DNA of 48,843 nt from Nitrosopumilaceae archaeon (GTDB lineage: Archaea; Thermoproteota; Nitrososphaeria; Nitrososphaerales; Nitrosopumilaceae): positions 107,486 through 156,328 of the forward strand of contig SYJQ01000006.1 of the NCBI GenBank assembly GCA_005798405.1, written 5' to 3'. The notes under the pieces are model-generated. The model saw nothing but the letters and a program-made list of their open reading frames with translations. It searched no databases and was not told the DNA's origin. Shown here piece after piece: positions 34,197 to 43,092 of this stretch. The position numbers and the translations under genes are program-made. How positions within the stretch are numbered: the first letter of the stretch is position 1; each line of letters begins with the position of its first letter.

Positions 34197-34760
34197 GTGA
34201 ATACCAAAATCTTTGTTTTTGTGGCAGTTATTGGGTTAGCTGCAGCTTTGGGCATAATTCTTTTGTCTGGTTCATCCTTTGTTAGTCATACATCAAAAGA
34301 AGATATCCCTCAAGACATCTCAAAAGCTCCACAACAAATGCAACCAATATCTATTGAATTGAATGATATTTCAATAATTGAAGTTGGAAAACGAGGTGCT
34401 ACAATCGAGATAGCATTTAAAATTAACAATCCTAACCCTAGTTCTGTAATTGTGCAGGTCATGGATTACCAACTATTTGAAACTGGATTTTCTAATGAAA
34501 AACAAATTTCAGGTGGTCAAATTGGTAGCAGACCAGAAGGAATGGTAGAATTTGGTTCCGACTATTATGTTGTTCTTGGTGAAAACTCGATTCTTTTGAA
34601 AGACAAAATAGTATTGAAAAATACTGGTAATACTCCTGAATTATGGTCTGCCCTTGAAAATAATACTGCGAAATGGCGAGTCAGTGGAGATGTTTTCTTT
34701 AATCAAAGCTCAATGACCAGTGGACAAGAAAATGAACTTCATTTTGAATTTGTAAAATAA
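34197..34760 (+). CDS. Membrane-anchored LEA14/WHy-like protein
   Basis: This 187-residue protein starts at GTG 34197. One N-terminal membrane helix or signal anchor (about 4-25, VFVAVIGLAAALGIILLSG) precedes a linker. A LEA14-like domain follows, with the strand ATIEIAFKINNPNPSS holding the NP turn and MDYQLFETGFSNEKQISGG. It has the same layout as 6084-6578 and the truncated gene at the left edge, so these are likely paralogues. The function is unknown; a surface or envelope role is plausible. Confidence 0.7.
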   Translation: MNTKIFVFVAVIGLAAALGIILLSGSSFVSHTSKEDIPQDISKAPQQMQPISIELNDISIIEVGKRGATIEIAFKINNPNPSSVIVQVMDYQLFETGFSNEKQISGGQIGSRPEGMVEFGSDYYVVLGENSILLKDKIVLKNTGNTPELWSALENNTAKWRVSGDVFFNQSSMTSGQENELHFEFVK

Positions 34761-34842
34761 CCCATAGCGGTACAATATCATAATGTATCATAAAAATTAA
34801 AAATTATGATAATTTGTTTTTAGAGAAAAAATATTGGCAAAA

Positions 34843-34850
34843 TTATAAAA
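34843..34850 (+). promoter_or_regulatory. Strong TATA box for the 36-residue protein
   Basis: TTATAAAA is close to the archaeal TATA consensus and is centred about 28 bases before ATG 34875. With the hairpin after the gene it makes a self-contained transcription unit. Confidence 0.65.
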
Positions 34851-34874
34851 GCACGTTAAGTGAGTTTTTATCAA

Positions 34875-34985
34875 ATGGCAGAAGCAGGAATAGCCGCATA
34901 TGGCTCAGCAGTAGGAGTAGCAATTGCACTAGCAGTTGTGTGTTTTGCACTTCGTGGTAAAGGACATCCAGAACCACTAGATTAA
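34875..34985 (+). CDS. 36-residue single-helix membrane protein
   Basis: ATG 34875 opens 36 residues: MAEAGIAAYGSAVGVAIALA, then VVCFALRGKGHPEPLD. The first 26 residues are alanine-rich and hydrophobic, forming one membrane helix. The basic RGKGH and the proline-ended tail are probably outside it. A strong TATA box sits 28 bases upstream, and a 7-bp hairpin with a T-run follows the stop, so the gene is a separate, probably well-expressed unit. I do not recognise the family. A small accessory subunit of a membrane complex is one possibility. Confidence 0.65.
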   Translation: MAEAGIAAYGSAVGVAIALAVVCFALRGKGHPEPLD

Positions 34986-34987
34986 TC

Positions 34988-35015
34988 AAAGGAAATTATT
35001 CCTTTACAATATTTT
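34988..35015 (+). terminator. Hairpin-type terminator after the 36-residue gene
   Basis: AAAGGAA and TTCCTTT form a perfect 7-bp stem with loop ATTA (34988-35005). TTTTT follows at 35011-35015. Such a bacterial-looking hairpin is unusual in archaeal genomes. Confidence 0.5.
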
Positions 35016-35027
35016 TCGTTTATCTTA

Positions 35028-35684
35028 CTAGTCTTTGCCCAAACCTAGCATTTCAGATAATGAGACATGTTTGGCATTTTTCTTTGTAATAAAGCATCTT
35101 TGATAATATTGACAATCAGTGCAATCATTAGATGGTTCTAAAATTGGCGTTTTTTGTTCCTTGAGAAGATCACTTAGAACTCTTACCCTTCTAATAACTT
35201 CTTCAAACATTTTTTTATCACGCGTTAATGAAAAAATAATTTCTTCTTTATTTCCAGTAATGTAAAGAATCATTCCATCTTTTTTATCGTAAATCCACAT
35301 ACACGCATTAAGGTAAAGTACATCATTTGCTAGAGGTGTTTCTAGAGACATTTCTAGAGTAATATTAGTAGGTCTAAACAAAATAATCAAATCATCTGCA
35401 ATCATATCTGCCTGTCCTTTTAATTTGATATCGTCAACTGAAAATTCTTTTGGATCGCTACCATATTGTAATTTTCGAAGTAGACCAGAAAGAAGATCAT
35501 TGAAACCTCGTCGTTCAACTTCTTTGGGATCCACTCTATCATAATATGAGCGCCTTAAACATTGAACCACTTCTTTTAGATGAATCGTTTTAATGTCTTT
35601 TACATCAATTTCGATTTCTAATTCTCTTCCAATAGAATCTACTGCATTTTTAACTATACTTCGAACATCTCTATCACCCATCAT
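35028..35684 (-). CDS. Cas4/RecB-like Fe-S protein lacking recognisable nuclease residues
   Basis: This 218-residue protein keeps the cysteine layout of Cas4-type proteins: C42 in VVQCLRRSYYDRVDP and the trio C188, C191, C197 (CTDCQYYQRC). It also keeps the RecB-fold strand order. The nuclease motifs look degraded. An aspartate remains in GQADMIADD, but the next strand reads LIILFRPTN, with no ExK. QxxxY is replaced by LNACMWIY. No cas1, cas2 or CRISPR is nearby. It may be an inactive or regulatory Fe-S DNA-binding protein. Confidence 0.7.
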   Translation of the reverse strand: MMGDRDVRSIVKNAVDSIGRELEIEIDVKDIKTIHLKEVVQCLRRSYYDRVDPKEVERRGFNDLLSGLLRKLQYGSDPKEFSVDDIKLKGQADMIADDLIILFRPTNITLEMSLETPLANDVLYLNACMWIYDKKDGMILYITGNKEEIIFSLTRDKKMFEEVIRRVRVLSDLLKEQKTPILEPSNDCTDCQYYQRCFITKKNAKHVSLSEMLGLGKD

Positions 35685-35716
35685 GATAAAACACCTAGCA
35701 AATCCATCCTTATAGA

Positions 35717-35953
35717 TTAATTCATTATATTAATTAGAAATTTTGAAATTTTACTTGAAAATGCTAATGTGACAAAATGAACTCCAAATCCCACAATTGC
35801 ACCTACGATGAGATTTCCTGTTCCAAAATAAATTCCTAGGAATAATCCTAGTGGTGGCAATGATAAAATTATAGCCAAAAATGTACTGATCCAAACTGTA
35901 TTTGTCACAATTTCGGTAGAAATTTTACTTTTTTTCTTTGGAAATCTAATCAT
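35717..35953 (-). CDS. Small two-helix membrane protein downstream of atpC
   Basis: This 78-residue protein has a basic N-terminus (MIRFPKKKSK) and two hydrophobic helices (about 17-45 and 48-66) separated by GIYFGTGN. It begins 9 bases after the stop of ATP synthase subunit C on the same strand, so it is probably co-transcribed. Its position suggests an ATP-synthase-linked membrane role, but the sequence does not prove it. The family is not recognised. Confidence 0.6.
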   Translation of the reverse strand: MIRFPKKKSKISTEIVTNTVWISTFLAIILSLPPLGLFLGIYFGTGNLIVGAIVGFGVHFVTLAFSSKISKFLINIMN

Positions 35954-35962
35954 TTTTAGAAT

Positions 35963-36994
35963 TTACTCTTCCAGAATTAACTTTGACATTGTAGTCTCAG
36001 TTGGTATTTTTTGCTCAACTGCAAATGCAATAGCTGCCAAATTTCTTACCTCAAATGCAGTTAATTTAGTAATTCCTACAATAGTTGCAAAGCTAAACAT
36101 TTTCGTAAAAGATCTTAACGCTGTTTGATAAATTGCCATTTCAAATGCTCTTTCAAATTCGGCAATTGCATCTAAATTATTTTCAGTCTGAGGAATCAAA
36201 CTTTTGTATTTTGTATTAGACAATTCATTGAATGCATCTCTTATTGTAGCAGCTGCTATCATTCTTCCAAGTAAATCTTTTGCAGTTGGAGTTTGAGAAA
36301 CAATCAAGTCTTGAATTTGCTCTTCTTGTAATCCCCAAAATTTTCCTCTAATCACACTTAAAATATTATAAAAGTCTACATCCATGCCAACTAATTTTGT
36401 TGAATCCTTATCTGCATAATTTTTCATAGCACTAGCTAAATGTTGAATTAAAATTTTATCAAAATACGTATCAAAAATTTGTATATTTTTTCTCTCACTG
36501 TATAGTGCTGCAGCCTTTGCAATTTCTTCACCAAATTCTACTGAATTCAAGCTTGCAACTGCTTCTTCAAGATCTTTTGCAACTAATGCCTTAATGACCA
36601 CATCTCTTTGTTTGATTAATTCCTCAGCATGAAGATTTATGTGAGTTTCAATTTCTTCTTGGGACTTTCCTAACACTTTTCCTTTTAGAATTGATTTTAA
36701 GTTTGAAACAATGAACTTCATATAATATGCATCCAAAACGCCAGAATTACCTGATGTTTTTGCAATCGAATAATGAGTATCTGCTAAATGACTTCTTAGA
36801 GCTGATTCAATACCTTGCGATGTATACGGTTTTTGTACATCTGCAACAGAATCGCCATAAATTGTATTTTTAATCCTAGTCATTAATTCGTCAAGATCCC
36901 TCGATTCTGCTAGTGTTTGAAAATCAGATTTTTTTAATAACTTACCTCGTTTACTATATGATTTTACGGAGGCATAGACATTCTTTGAACCCAT
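35963..36994 (-). CDS. atpC: A-type ATP synthase subunit C
   Basis: Subunit C (V-type d homologue) sits at the top of the c ring in the archaeal ATP synthase. The 343-residue all-helical protein matches the family in length. It has the N-terminal VYASVKSYSKRGKLLKKSDF, a central DAYYMKFIVSNLKSIL, the FDTYFDKILIQHLAS segment, and the C-terminal AFEVRNLAAIAFAVEQKIP typical of A/V-type subunit C. It lies about 5.5 kb from the rest of the complex genes, separated by amt and the rhodanese gene, and is on the minus strand. Confidence 0.93.
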   Translation of the reverse strand: MGSKNVYASVKSYSKRGKLLKKSDFQTLAESRDLDELMTRIKNTIYGDSVADVQKPYTSQGIESALRSHLADTHYSIAKTSGNSGVLDAYYMKFIVSNLKSILKGKVLGKSQEEIETHINLHAEELIKQRDVVIKALVAKDLEEAVASLNSVEFGEEIAKAAALYSERKNIQIFDTYFDKILIQHLASAMKNYADKDSTKLVGMDVDFYNILSVIRGKFWGLQEEQIQDLIVSQTPTAKDLLGRMIAAATIRDAFNELSNTKYKSLIPQTENNLDAIAEFERAFEMAIYQTALRSFTKMFSFATIVGITKLTAFEVRNLAAIAFAVEQKIPTETTMSKLILEE

Positions 36995-37055
36995 TTAAGA
37001 TAAATCTCCATAATATCCGATTTTAATGTTTGGCGTTCTCACCAAAATGTGCCTT

Positions 37056-37724
37056 TTAAGTAATCTCATTAAGGAATCTTATAGCTTCTTCTTTATCTTG
37101 CTTTGATAGTTTCAAAAAAGCCTCTAAAATCTCCTTTTGAATAATTAAAGACTCATCAGAAATGTACTTAAGTTTTGAGAGATCAAATGGAAGTAAATCT
37201 TTGATTTTATTATCACAAAATGCCTTTACATATTTTTGAAAAATTGAATATGTAAAATTTGGGCTAGTCTCTAATAGATTTGTAATGATTTTTTCGTATT
37301 CTTTTTCCTTTGAATCTGATTGTGAAAAAAATTCTTTTAATAGTTTCTCTCTATTTTTGACCTCACTTATTGATAGTGCAACTAACATTCCTTTTTTTGT
37401 TAGATGATAATACGGAATCCCTTTTTCTTGAAGGGCCTTTGGACCTCGTCTCAGAGGCAATCTTCCATCCTCCTCAGCAATTTCCAAAGGAATCAAAATT
37501 TCATCTAGATCCCGAAATATTCCAGAATAGATATTTTTCCAAGTAATGCCTTGTATCTTTGCAATTCTTTGAGAAATTCCAGTTCTTGTTCTCTCTGTTG
37601 GATTAGTATTATTTGCTAGTATTGTGATAATTGATCTTTGTCTTTTTGCCTCTCCTGTTAATTCTACTCCTTTTGTCTTGAAAGTATTAAAAACTGATAA
37701 TTTTGTATCCGCTTTTATCTTCAT
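37056..37724 (-). CDS. HTH-like protein divergent from amt
   Basis: This 222-residue protein has a winged-helix-like first part (AKRQRSIITILANNTNPTER, ISQRIAKIQGITWKNIYSGI) and a wing-type region PYYHLTKKGMLVALSISEV. A helical C-terminal half follows. It is transcribed away from amt with 128 bases between their starts, the normal place for a local regulator. A nitrogen role is inferred only from this placement. The family is not recognised. Confidence 0.65.
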   Translation of the reverse strand: MKIKADTKLSVFNTFKTKGVELTGEAKRQRSIITILANNTNPTERTRTGISQRIAKIQGITWKNIYSGIFRDLDEILIPLEIAEEDGRLPLRRGPKALQEKGIPYYHLTKKGMLVALSISEVKNREKLLKEFFSQSDSKEKEYEKIITNLLETSPNFTYSIFQKYVKAFCDNKIKDLLPFDLSKLKYISDESLIIQKEILEAFLKLSKQDKEEAIRFLNEIT

Positions 37725-37822
37725 TTAATCACCACATGACATAGTTTTCATTTTCTATGATAATATCAAAATAAACTAAAATATAATAATTTACATTTTT
37801 ACCTATTTTTGTGTCTTCAACC

Positions 37823-37830
37823 CTTAAATA
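37823..37830 (+). promoter_or_regulatory. TATA box of amt
   Basis: CTTAAATA is centred 26-27 bases before ATG 37853, the ideal archaeal spacing. The amt mRNA should be leaderless. Confidence 0.7.
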
Positions 37831-37852
37831 ATTTTCCTTTTCGATTAAATTA

Positions 37853-39415
37853 ATGAATTCTAGAAACCATAAGTATGCTCTATTACTTGTGGTTGCAGTA
37901 GCCATTACATCAGTAGGTGCAATGTCACAAGCATTCGCACAAAATGTTAATGATGGTATGAATGGATACGTTGCAGGAACTAGTGGAATTTACACTGGTA
38001 ATCCTAACGAATGTTGGTACGATGATGGCGAAGGTGCCATGTTGCCCTGTAAAATTGATACAGGTGATACAGCATGGATGCTTACAGCTACATCAATGGT
38101 ACTCTTCATGTCTCCTGGCGTCGGTTTCTTTTATGGCGGTTTAGCCAGATCAAAGAACGTCGTCAACGTACTTGGCATGACCATAATTGTTATGGGTCTA
38201 ATGTCTGTACAATGGGTTCTATGGGGATACTCTCTAGCATTTGGTCCAGTTGATAGTGATGCAAACCTGTACATGGGATCACTTCAATATGTTGGCTTCA
38301 ATGATGTCTCTCACTTTGCACCATTAGGTACACCAGGTCCATGTGCAGACACATGGTCAGGGGCTTATCAGATGAATGCAATGGTAGAAGGAGATGTTTG
38401 TGGTCAAGGTTGGCCTAATACTATACCTCACCAATTATTCGCAATGTTCCAAGCAACATTCGCAATTATTACACCAATTCTAATTATTGGTGGATTAATT
38501 GACAGAATTAAGTTCAGCGCATTAATAATCTTCATACTCCTATGGGCTACCTTCGTTTACGATCCAGTTGCACACTGGGTTTGGGGCGGTGGTTACATTT
38601 TCGCAGGAGCGTTAGATATTAATCCAGACCTATCTCCATCATTCGCATTAGACTTTGCTGGTGGTACTGTAGTACACATTACTTCCGGATTCTCTGCATT
38701 AGCTGGTGCCTTAGTCCTTGGCAGAAGACTAGGATATGGTAAGGTACCAATGGAACCACACAACATACCAATGGTAGTCCTTGGAACAGGAATACTCTGG
38801 TTTGGATGGTTTGGTTTTAACGCAGGAAGTCAAGTAATGGTAGACGGCGTAACTGTAAGCGCATGGGTTGTTACAAATACGGCAACTGGCATGGCTGCTA
38901 TCACTTGGGTCTTGATGTCATGGGCACATACAGGAAAGCCAAGTATCGTAGGAGCTGCATCAGGTGCAGTAGCAGGTTTAGTCGCAATCACACCAGCTTC
39001 AGGTTTTGTTGGTCCGATGGCCTCTATTATAATAGGAATTGCTGCTGGAACAATTTGTTATGCATGTGTATCATTCAAGAACGCACGCAAATGGGATGAC
39101 GCATTAGATGTATGGGGAGTACATGGAATGGGTGGTCTTACAGGTGCAATTTTGACTGGTACATTAGCTAGTCCACACATTTGGGATACCGGTGTAGGTA
39201 TTGGTGCATGGACTGGTACAGCAGAAGGAATGGAACAGCAAGCAATCAACATCATGGGTGCAGCCATATCAATTGGCTATGCATTTGGTGTTACCATTGT
39301 AATCCTCAAAATAATGGATGCAGTTTGGCCTGGCGGAATCAGAGTCACTCCTAAAGAAGAGGAGATTGGTCTCGATTTAGCACAGCACGGAGAAAGAGCA
39401 TACGTTAACGAATAA
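37853..39415 (+). CDS. amt: Ammonium transporter Amt
   Basis: Amt forms trimers that bring ammonium into the cell. The 520-residue precursor has a signal peptide (about 1-29, ending QAFA). An N-terminal segment carries a cysteine pair (C54 and C66, NECWYDDGEGAMLPCK). Eleven or so helices follow, with MSPGVGFFYGGLARSKN and WGGGYIFAG characteristic of Amt, and DFAGGTVVHITSG carries the pore histidine. Its TATA box is well placed and a T-rich terminator follows. A divergent HTH gene may regulate it. Ammonium supply is central to ammonia oxidation. Confidence 0.96.
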   Translation: MNSRNHKYALLLVVAVAITSVGAMSQAFAQNVNDGMNGYVAGTSGIYTGNPNECWYDDGEGAMLPCKIDTGDTAWMLTATSMVLFMSPGVGFFYGGLARSKNVVNVLGMTIIVMGLMSVQWVLWGYSLAFGPVDSDANLYMGSLQYVGFNDVSHFAPLGTPGPCADTWSGAYQMNAMVEGDVCGQGWPNTIPHQLFAMFQATFAIITPILIIGGLIDRIKFSALIIFILLWATFVYDPVAHWVWGGGYIFAGALDINPDLSPSFALDFAGGTVVHITSGFSALAGALVLGRRLGYGKVPMEPHNIPMVVLGTGILWFGWFGFNAGSQVMVDGVTVSAWVVTNTATGMAAITWVLMSWAHTGKPSIVGAASGAVAGLVAITPASGFVGPMASIIIGIAAGTICYACVSFKNARKWDDALDVWGVHGMGGLTGAILTGTLASPHIWDTGVGIGAWTGTAEGMEQQAINIMGAAISIGYAFGVTIVILKIMDAVWPGGIRVTPKEEEIGLDLAQHGERAYVNE

Positions 39416-39425
39416 GGAAAAATCC

Positions 39426-39440
39426 TTTTCTTTTCTTTTT
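39426..39440 (+). terminator. T-rich terminator after amt
   Basis: TTTTCTTTTCTTTTT begins 11 bases after the amt stop. Such a pyrimidine tract is a plausible archaeal terminator. Confidence 0.55.
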
Positions 39441-39486
39441 ATTATTCAATCCAAATAGATTTACATTTGTTATCTTTTGTTTGATT

Positions 39487-40263
39487 ATGATAATTTCTAC
39501 AACAAACCTTAACTCAATTCTACACGATTCCAATATTGTAATAATTGATACACGTTCTTTCAAGGAATACTCAGAAGGTCATATTCCTGGAGCTGTAAAT
39601 CTGGATCTGTTTGCATTTCATTGGATTGATACAACTAAAGAAGGAATTGAAAATTTTAACAGACAAACTGAGATCCTCTTTTCATTTGTTGGAATTACTC
39701 TAGAAAAAAAAGTTGTATTTTATGATGATGTCGCTGGCATGTTAGCTGCAAGAGGTGTTTGGATGTTGATGTATTTTTCACATCCAGATGTATCAATATT
39801 AGATGGCGGAATAAAAAAATGGAAACAAGAAAATCTTACACTTGAAACAAAATCAAATGGTTTTAAACCTGCCAAATTTTCTGGAAAAATTAATCCTGAT
39901 ATAATTTCTGGATTTGAATATCTAAAGGATAATCTTAATAATCTCAAAATACTTGATGCAAGATCTCAAGGAGAATTTGATGGAAGTATAATTCGAGCAG
40001 CTCAAGCAGGACATGTTCCAAACGCTATAAACATAGATTGGAAATTTAATCTAAACGAGGATGGAACTTTCAAAAACGATCAAGAATTAACCAAATTATA
40101 TGATATGCCAAAAAACTCTGAAATTGTAACTTATTGTCAAGGAGCATATCGTGCAGCTAACACTTTTCTTGTATTAAAAAAACTTGGATTCAAAAAAGTT
40201 CGTGTCTATCTAGGCTCATGGGGAGAATGGGGAAATCGATTAGAACTTCCTGTGAAAAAATAG
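39487..40263 (+). CDS. Two-domain rhodanese-type sulfurtransferase
   Basis: The sequence encodes two rhodanese domains in about 258 residues. The first half (VIIDTRSFKEYSEGHIPGAV, FYDDVAGMLAARGVWML) has no catalytic cysteine. The second carries the active-site loop TYCQGAYRAANTF (Cys, with Arg five residues later, as in the CXXXXR loop). It transfers sulfur from thiosulfate or 3-mercaptopyruvate. ATG 39487 is preferred, though TTG 39481 is also in frame. The tail is followed by a T-rich stretch and the convergent atpI. Confidence 0.88.
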   Translation: MIISTTNLNSILHDSNIVIIDTRSFKEYSEGHIPGAVNLDLFAFHWIDTTKEGIENFNRQTEILFSFVGITLEKKVVFYDDVAGMLAARGVWMLMYFSHPDVSILDGGIKKWKQENLTLETKSNGFKPAKFSGKINPDIISGFEYLKDNLNNLKILDARSQGEFDGSIIRAAQAGHVPNAINIDWKFNLNEDGTFKNDQELTKLYDMPKNSEIVTYCQGAYRAANTFLVLKKLGFKKVRVYLGSWGEWGNRLELPVKK

Positions 40264-40299
40264 GTTTTTTTGAATTTTATCAACGAGTTTTTTTAAATT

Positions 40300-42408
40300 T
40301 TATTTTCTTTTCCAAACAAACTGATTGTAGATTAACTCTGGTCTAATCTGTCTAAATGGTTGAGAACCACCTACATACCATTTTGTAAAGAATTCGTACA
40401 AGTGCAATCTGAGAGATTGAATGTATACAATCAATCCTTCAATCATCATGATTCCCAAGTTTCCACCAATAATCATCGCCATAGCTCCACCTGATTCTGA
40501 ACCACCTAAAGAGGCAAATGCGTTGTTTACTGTCATTAATAATGCTGCATGTACAAGTAACATAATTCCAAGTCGAGCATAACTAATTGTATGAGCTAAA
40601 CTTTCTACAGTTTTTCCAAGCAATACTTCCATTAGAACACTAGCTGGATCTCCTCCACTCTCCGGATGTTTCTTTGCATGCAAAATTCCGCCAACCATCA
40701 TCAACACCATTGAGGCAATTACAATAATGACTGCAATTCTTGTAATGATCCAAACTTGTGCCCAATCACCTAGAAACACTGTTACCCAAGGAACAGCTTC
40801 TGTATGTGCTCTTGAATACATGTTCATTACATCATATTGTGAACCAATTGCACACATCATTACTACGACAATTCCTCCATAAAGTGTGATGTTTGGAATT
40901 GCTTCTGTAAACATTACGAGTTTATGTCCTTCTTGAGATAATCTCCTAACGCGAAGAACCATGGCCCAAACTAGATGAATAATTCCAATGAATAATGAAA
41001 CTTTCAGAATGTTGATGACCTGATCAAATGTAAGTTCTGCAACACTTAGTATTCCAACAATCCAACTAACTGGATATAACGCTCCGCCTTCTTCTAATAG
41101 TCCCTCAAATGGACCCATATGTGAAATATGATATCCAAACATCTCCCCTGTACCTACACCTGCAATTGCAGCTGCTGCGCCAGAAATTGCAATTAACATT
41201 CCCCATCTTGAAAGGTCTCCTTGTCCTTTGACTTTGAATAATAAGCCTAATCCCATTAGTAATAATCCGTGACCCATATCTGCAAACATCAATCCATAGA
41301 AAATTGGCCACATTAGAGCAATCATTGGAGTAGGATCTGGCTCTCCTTTTTTTGGAATTCCCTGGCTTTTTGTAATTACTTCAAATGTTCTTACGAATTT
41401 TTTATTTTCAAATAAAGTGGGTGATTCATCTTTCAGTTTTGGGTCTGTAACATCTTCAATAACTGACATCCATTTCTTTGTAGAGTCTTTGAATTTTTCT
41501 TCCATTCTTTTTGGAATGTACCCCTGTATTACCGCAAAATGTTTGGTACCTCCTGGCTTTCTTAACATCTCAAGTACATCTTTTGCAACTAGTGCTTTTT
41601 CATGAATAACAAGAATATCTCGACGTATTTTCTTTTTTAATGATGAAATCTCTTTAGCTATTGAGGCCTGCTTTGCGGTAAGCTCTTTTATTTTAGATTC
41701 TGCCAACGCATAAGCCTCACTAGGAATTTGTGGAAATCCCTCAGGAATCTTAAATGGATTAGCATTGAAACTTCTTAGAACTTTGAATACTTTTTCAGAG
41801 TCTTCGATGTCAGAAATTATTAAAAGAGCAGACTTGACTTTGCTTTCCAAATCATATTTGTACATTGTAATTCCTTCAAGACTGCGACTAATTTCTTCAT
41901 AATCTGCAGAATTAATTACAAAAAGATTCGTAAAAAAATATCGCATTAATCCAAACCCAGTAAGATCTACATTCATCTTTCTGATAACTTCTAAAGTGTC
42001 TTTGAGAGATTTGTATTCCTCAATAGAAAGTCTAGTGTTTGCAGCATCTTCTAATAACTGAGCAGGTCTATCGATGATTGAAGGAGATGTCTTTCTTAGA
42101 TCATTTACCATGTCTTCAATTTCGTTAATTTCATAATCTTTTTTCTTGATTACAGTTCCTTTGAAGAGTATCTCCATAATTCCTACAGTTAACGGAATTT
42201 CCATGCCTTTGATCACATCATCTATTGACTGGAATGTTTTTTGTGCCTCTAAGAGAAGATCATCAATTTCAGGTGTTACCAAATCACTTGTGGAATCAAT
42301 CTTGTGAAACCATTCAAATTCAGTTAATCTTGAAACTGCCTGTGGAGATTCACTTCTTGGCAAAATTATAGTTCCTAGTTTTAGATCGGCTGTTCCCAAG
42401 ACACTCAT
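40300..42408 (-). CDS. atpI: A-type ATP synthase subunit I (a subunit)
   Basis: This subunit forms the proton or sodium half-channels. The 702-residue protein has a soluble N-terminal arm (1-370) with coiled-coil stretches (LAESKIKELTAKQASIAKEI). A C-terminal membrane domain of about seven or eight helices follows, including MWPIFYGLMFADMGHGLLLM. The SLAHTISYARLGIMLLVHAA segment contains the conserved arginine that faces the c-ring glutamate. It is divergent from the atpE-A-B-D-K operon, with 65 bases between the starts. Confidence 0.95.
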   Translation of the reverse strand: MSVLGTADLKLGTIILPRSESPQAVSRLTEFEWFHKIDSTSDLVTPEIDDLLLEAQKTFQSIDDVIKGMEIPLTVGIMEILFKGTVIKKKDYEINEIEDMVNDLRKTSPSIIDRPAQLLEDAANTRLSIEEYKSLKDTLEVIRKMNVDLTGFGLMRYFFTNLFVINSADYEEISRSLEGITMYKYDLESKVKSALLIISDIEDSEKVFKVLRSFNANPFKIPEGFPQIPSEAYALAESKIKELTAKQASIAKEISSLKKKIRRDILVIHEKALVAKDVLEMLRKPGGTKHFAVIQGYIPKRMEEKFKDSTKKWMSVIEDVTDPKLKDESPTLFENKKFVRTFEVITKSQGIPKKGEPDPTPMIALMWPIFYGLMFADMGHGLLLMGLGLLFKVKGQGDLSRWGMLIAISGAAAAIAGVGTGEMFGYHISHMGPFEGLLEEGGALYPVSWIVGILSVAELTFDQVINILKVSLFIGIIHLVWAMVLRVRRLSQEGHKLVMFTEAIPNITLYGGIVVVMMCAIGSQYDVMNMYSRAHTEAVPWVTVFLGDWAQVWIITRIAVIIVIASMVLMMVGGILHAKKHPESGGDPASVLMEVLLGKTVESLAHTISYARLGIMLLVHAALLMTVNNAFASLGGSESGGAMAMIIGGNLGIMMIEGLIVYIQSLRLHLYEFFTKWYVGGSQPFRQIRPELIYNQFVWKRK

Positions 42409-42473
42409 GTGTAATTTTATTTAGTTTAATATCTTTCTGAAATTGCTCTTTTTCCCAAACATTAAAATCTATT

Positions 42474-43091
42474 ATGGATAAACGGCACTCATTGGTATCT
42501 AATTCTGCATTAGAACACACAATTGACAAAATTCTTAATCAAACTGAAAAGAATATTTTGTCAAATATTCAGTCGGCCCTTTCAGAATCTCAGAAAACCC
42601 TTGATAATGCTATTCCTAAACTAGAGCAAGAATATGACAAAGTTATTTCAGATGGTAAAAAAGAAGCAGATAAGATTGAAAAACAGATCGTAGGTAGCTC
42701 TGATTTAGAGGCAAGAAACAAACAACTTTTAGCCTTAGAAGAAGCAATTGATAAAGTGTTTACAAAAGCTATAGATCAAATTTCCAATATGGCTCACAGT
42801 GGTGATTATTCTAATTTAATTAAGACTTTGCTAGATGAATCAACTAAAATTTTAGGTACAACCAAAGTCATAATTTATACAAACTCTAAAGACAAAAATG
42901 TAGTGCAATCTTTACTATCCAAATATCCAGGTGCAGAGATATCTTCTGAAACAATTGATTGTCTTGGTGGTATTACAGTAAAATCAAAAGAGGGTGCAAT
43001 GAAATTTGATAACACTCTTGATGCAAGAATTCAACGTCTGAAGCCTTTAATAAGGAAAGAAATTGCCACCAAATTCGGAGTAGGTAATTAG
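42474..43091 (+). CDS. atpE: A-type ATP synthase subunit E (peripheral stalk)
   Basis: Subunit E pairs with a second stalk subunit to brace the A3B3 head. The 205-residue protein has a long helical N-terminus ([20 protein letters not shown], through [16 protein letters not shown]). Its alpha/beta C-terminus ([20 protein letters not shown]) matches the E family. It starts the operon E-A-B-D-[43 aa]-K, and its stop is one base before the atpA start. Confidence 0.93.
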   Translation: MDKRHSLVSNSALEHTIDKILNQTEKNILSNIQSALSESQKTLDNAIPKLEQEYDKVISDGKKEADKIEKQIVGSSDLEARNKQLLALEEAIDKVFTKAIDQISNMAHSGDYSNLIKTLLDESTKILGTTKVIIYTNSKDKNVVQSLLSKYPGAEISSETIDCLGGITVKSKEGAMKFDNTLDARIQRLKPLIRKEIATKFGVGN

Positions 43092-43092
43092 T

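Noticed and set aside
35028-35684. CRISPR-Cas locus suggested by the Cas4-like gene
   Set aside because: No direct-repeat array, cas1, cas2 or effector gene was seen in the window; the neighbours are ATP synthase genes and a membrane protein.
42409-42473. Consensus promoter for the atpE operon
   Set aside because: Only a weak TTTAATATC at about 42425-42433 is seen, 41-49 bases upstream, so I could not place the start with confidence.
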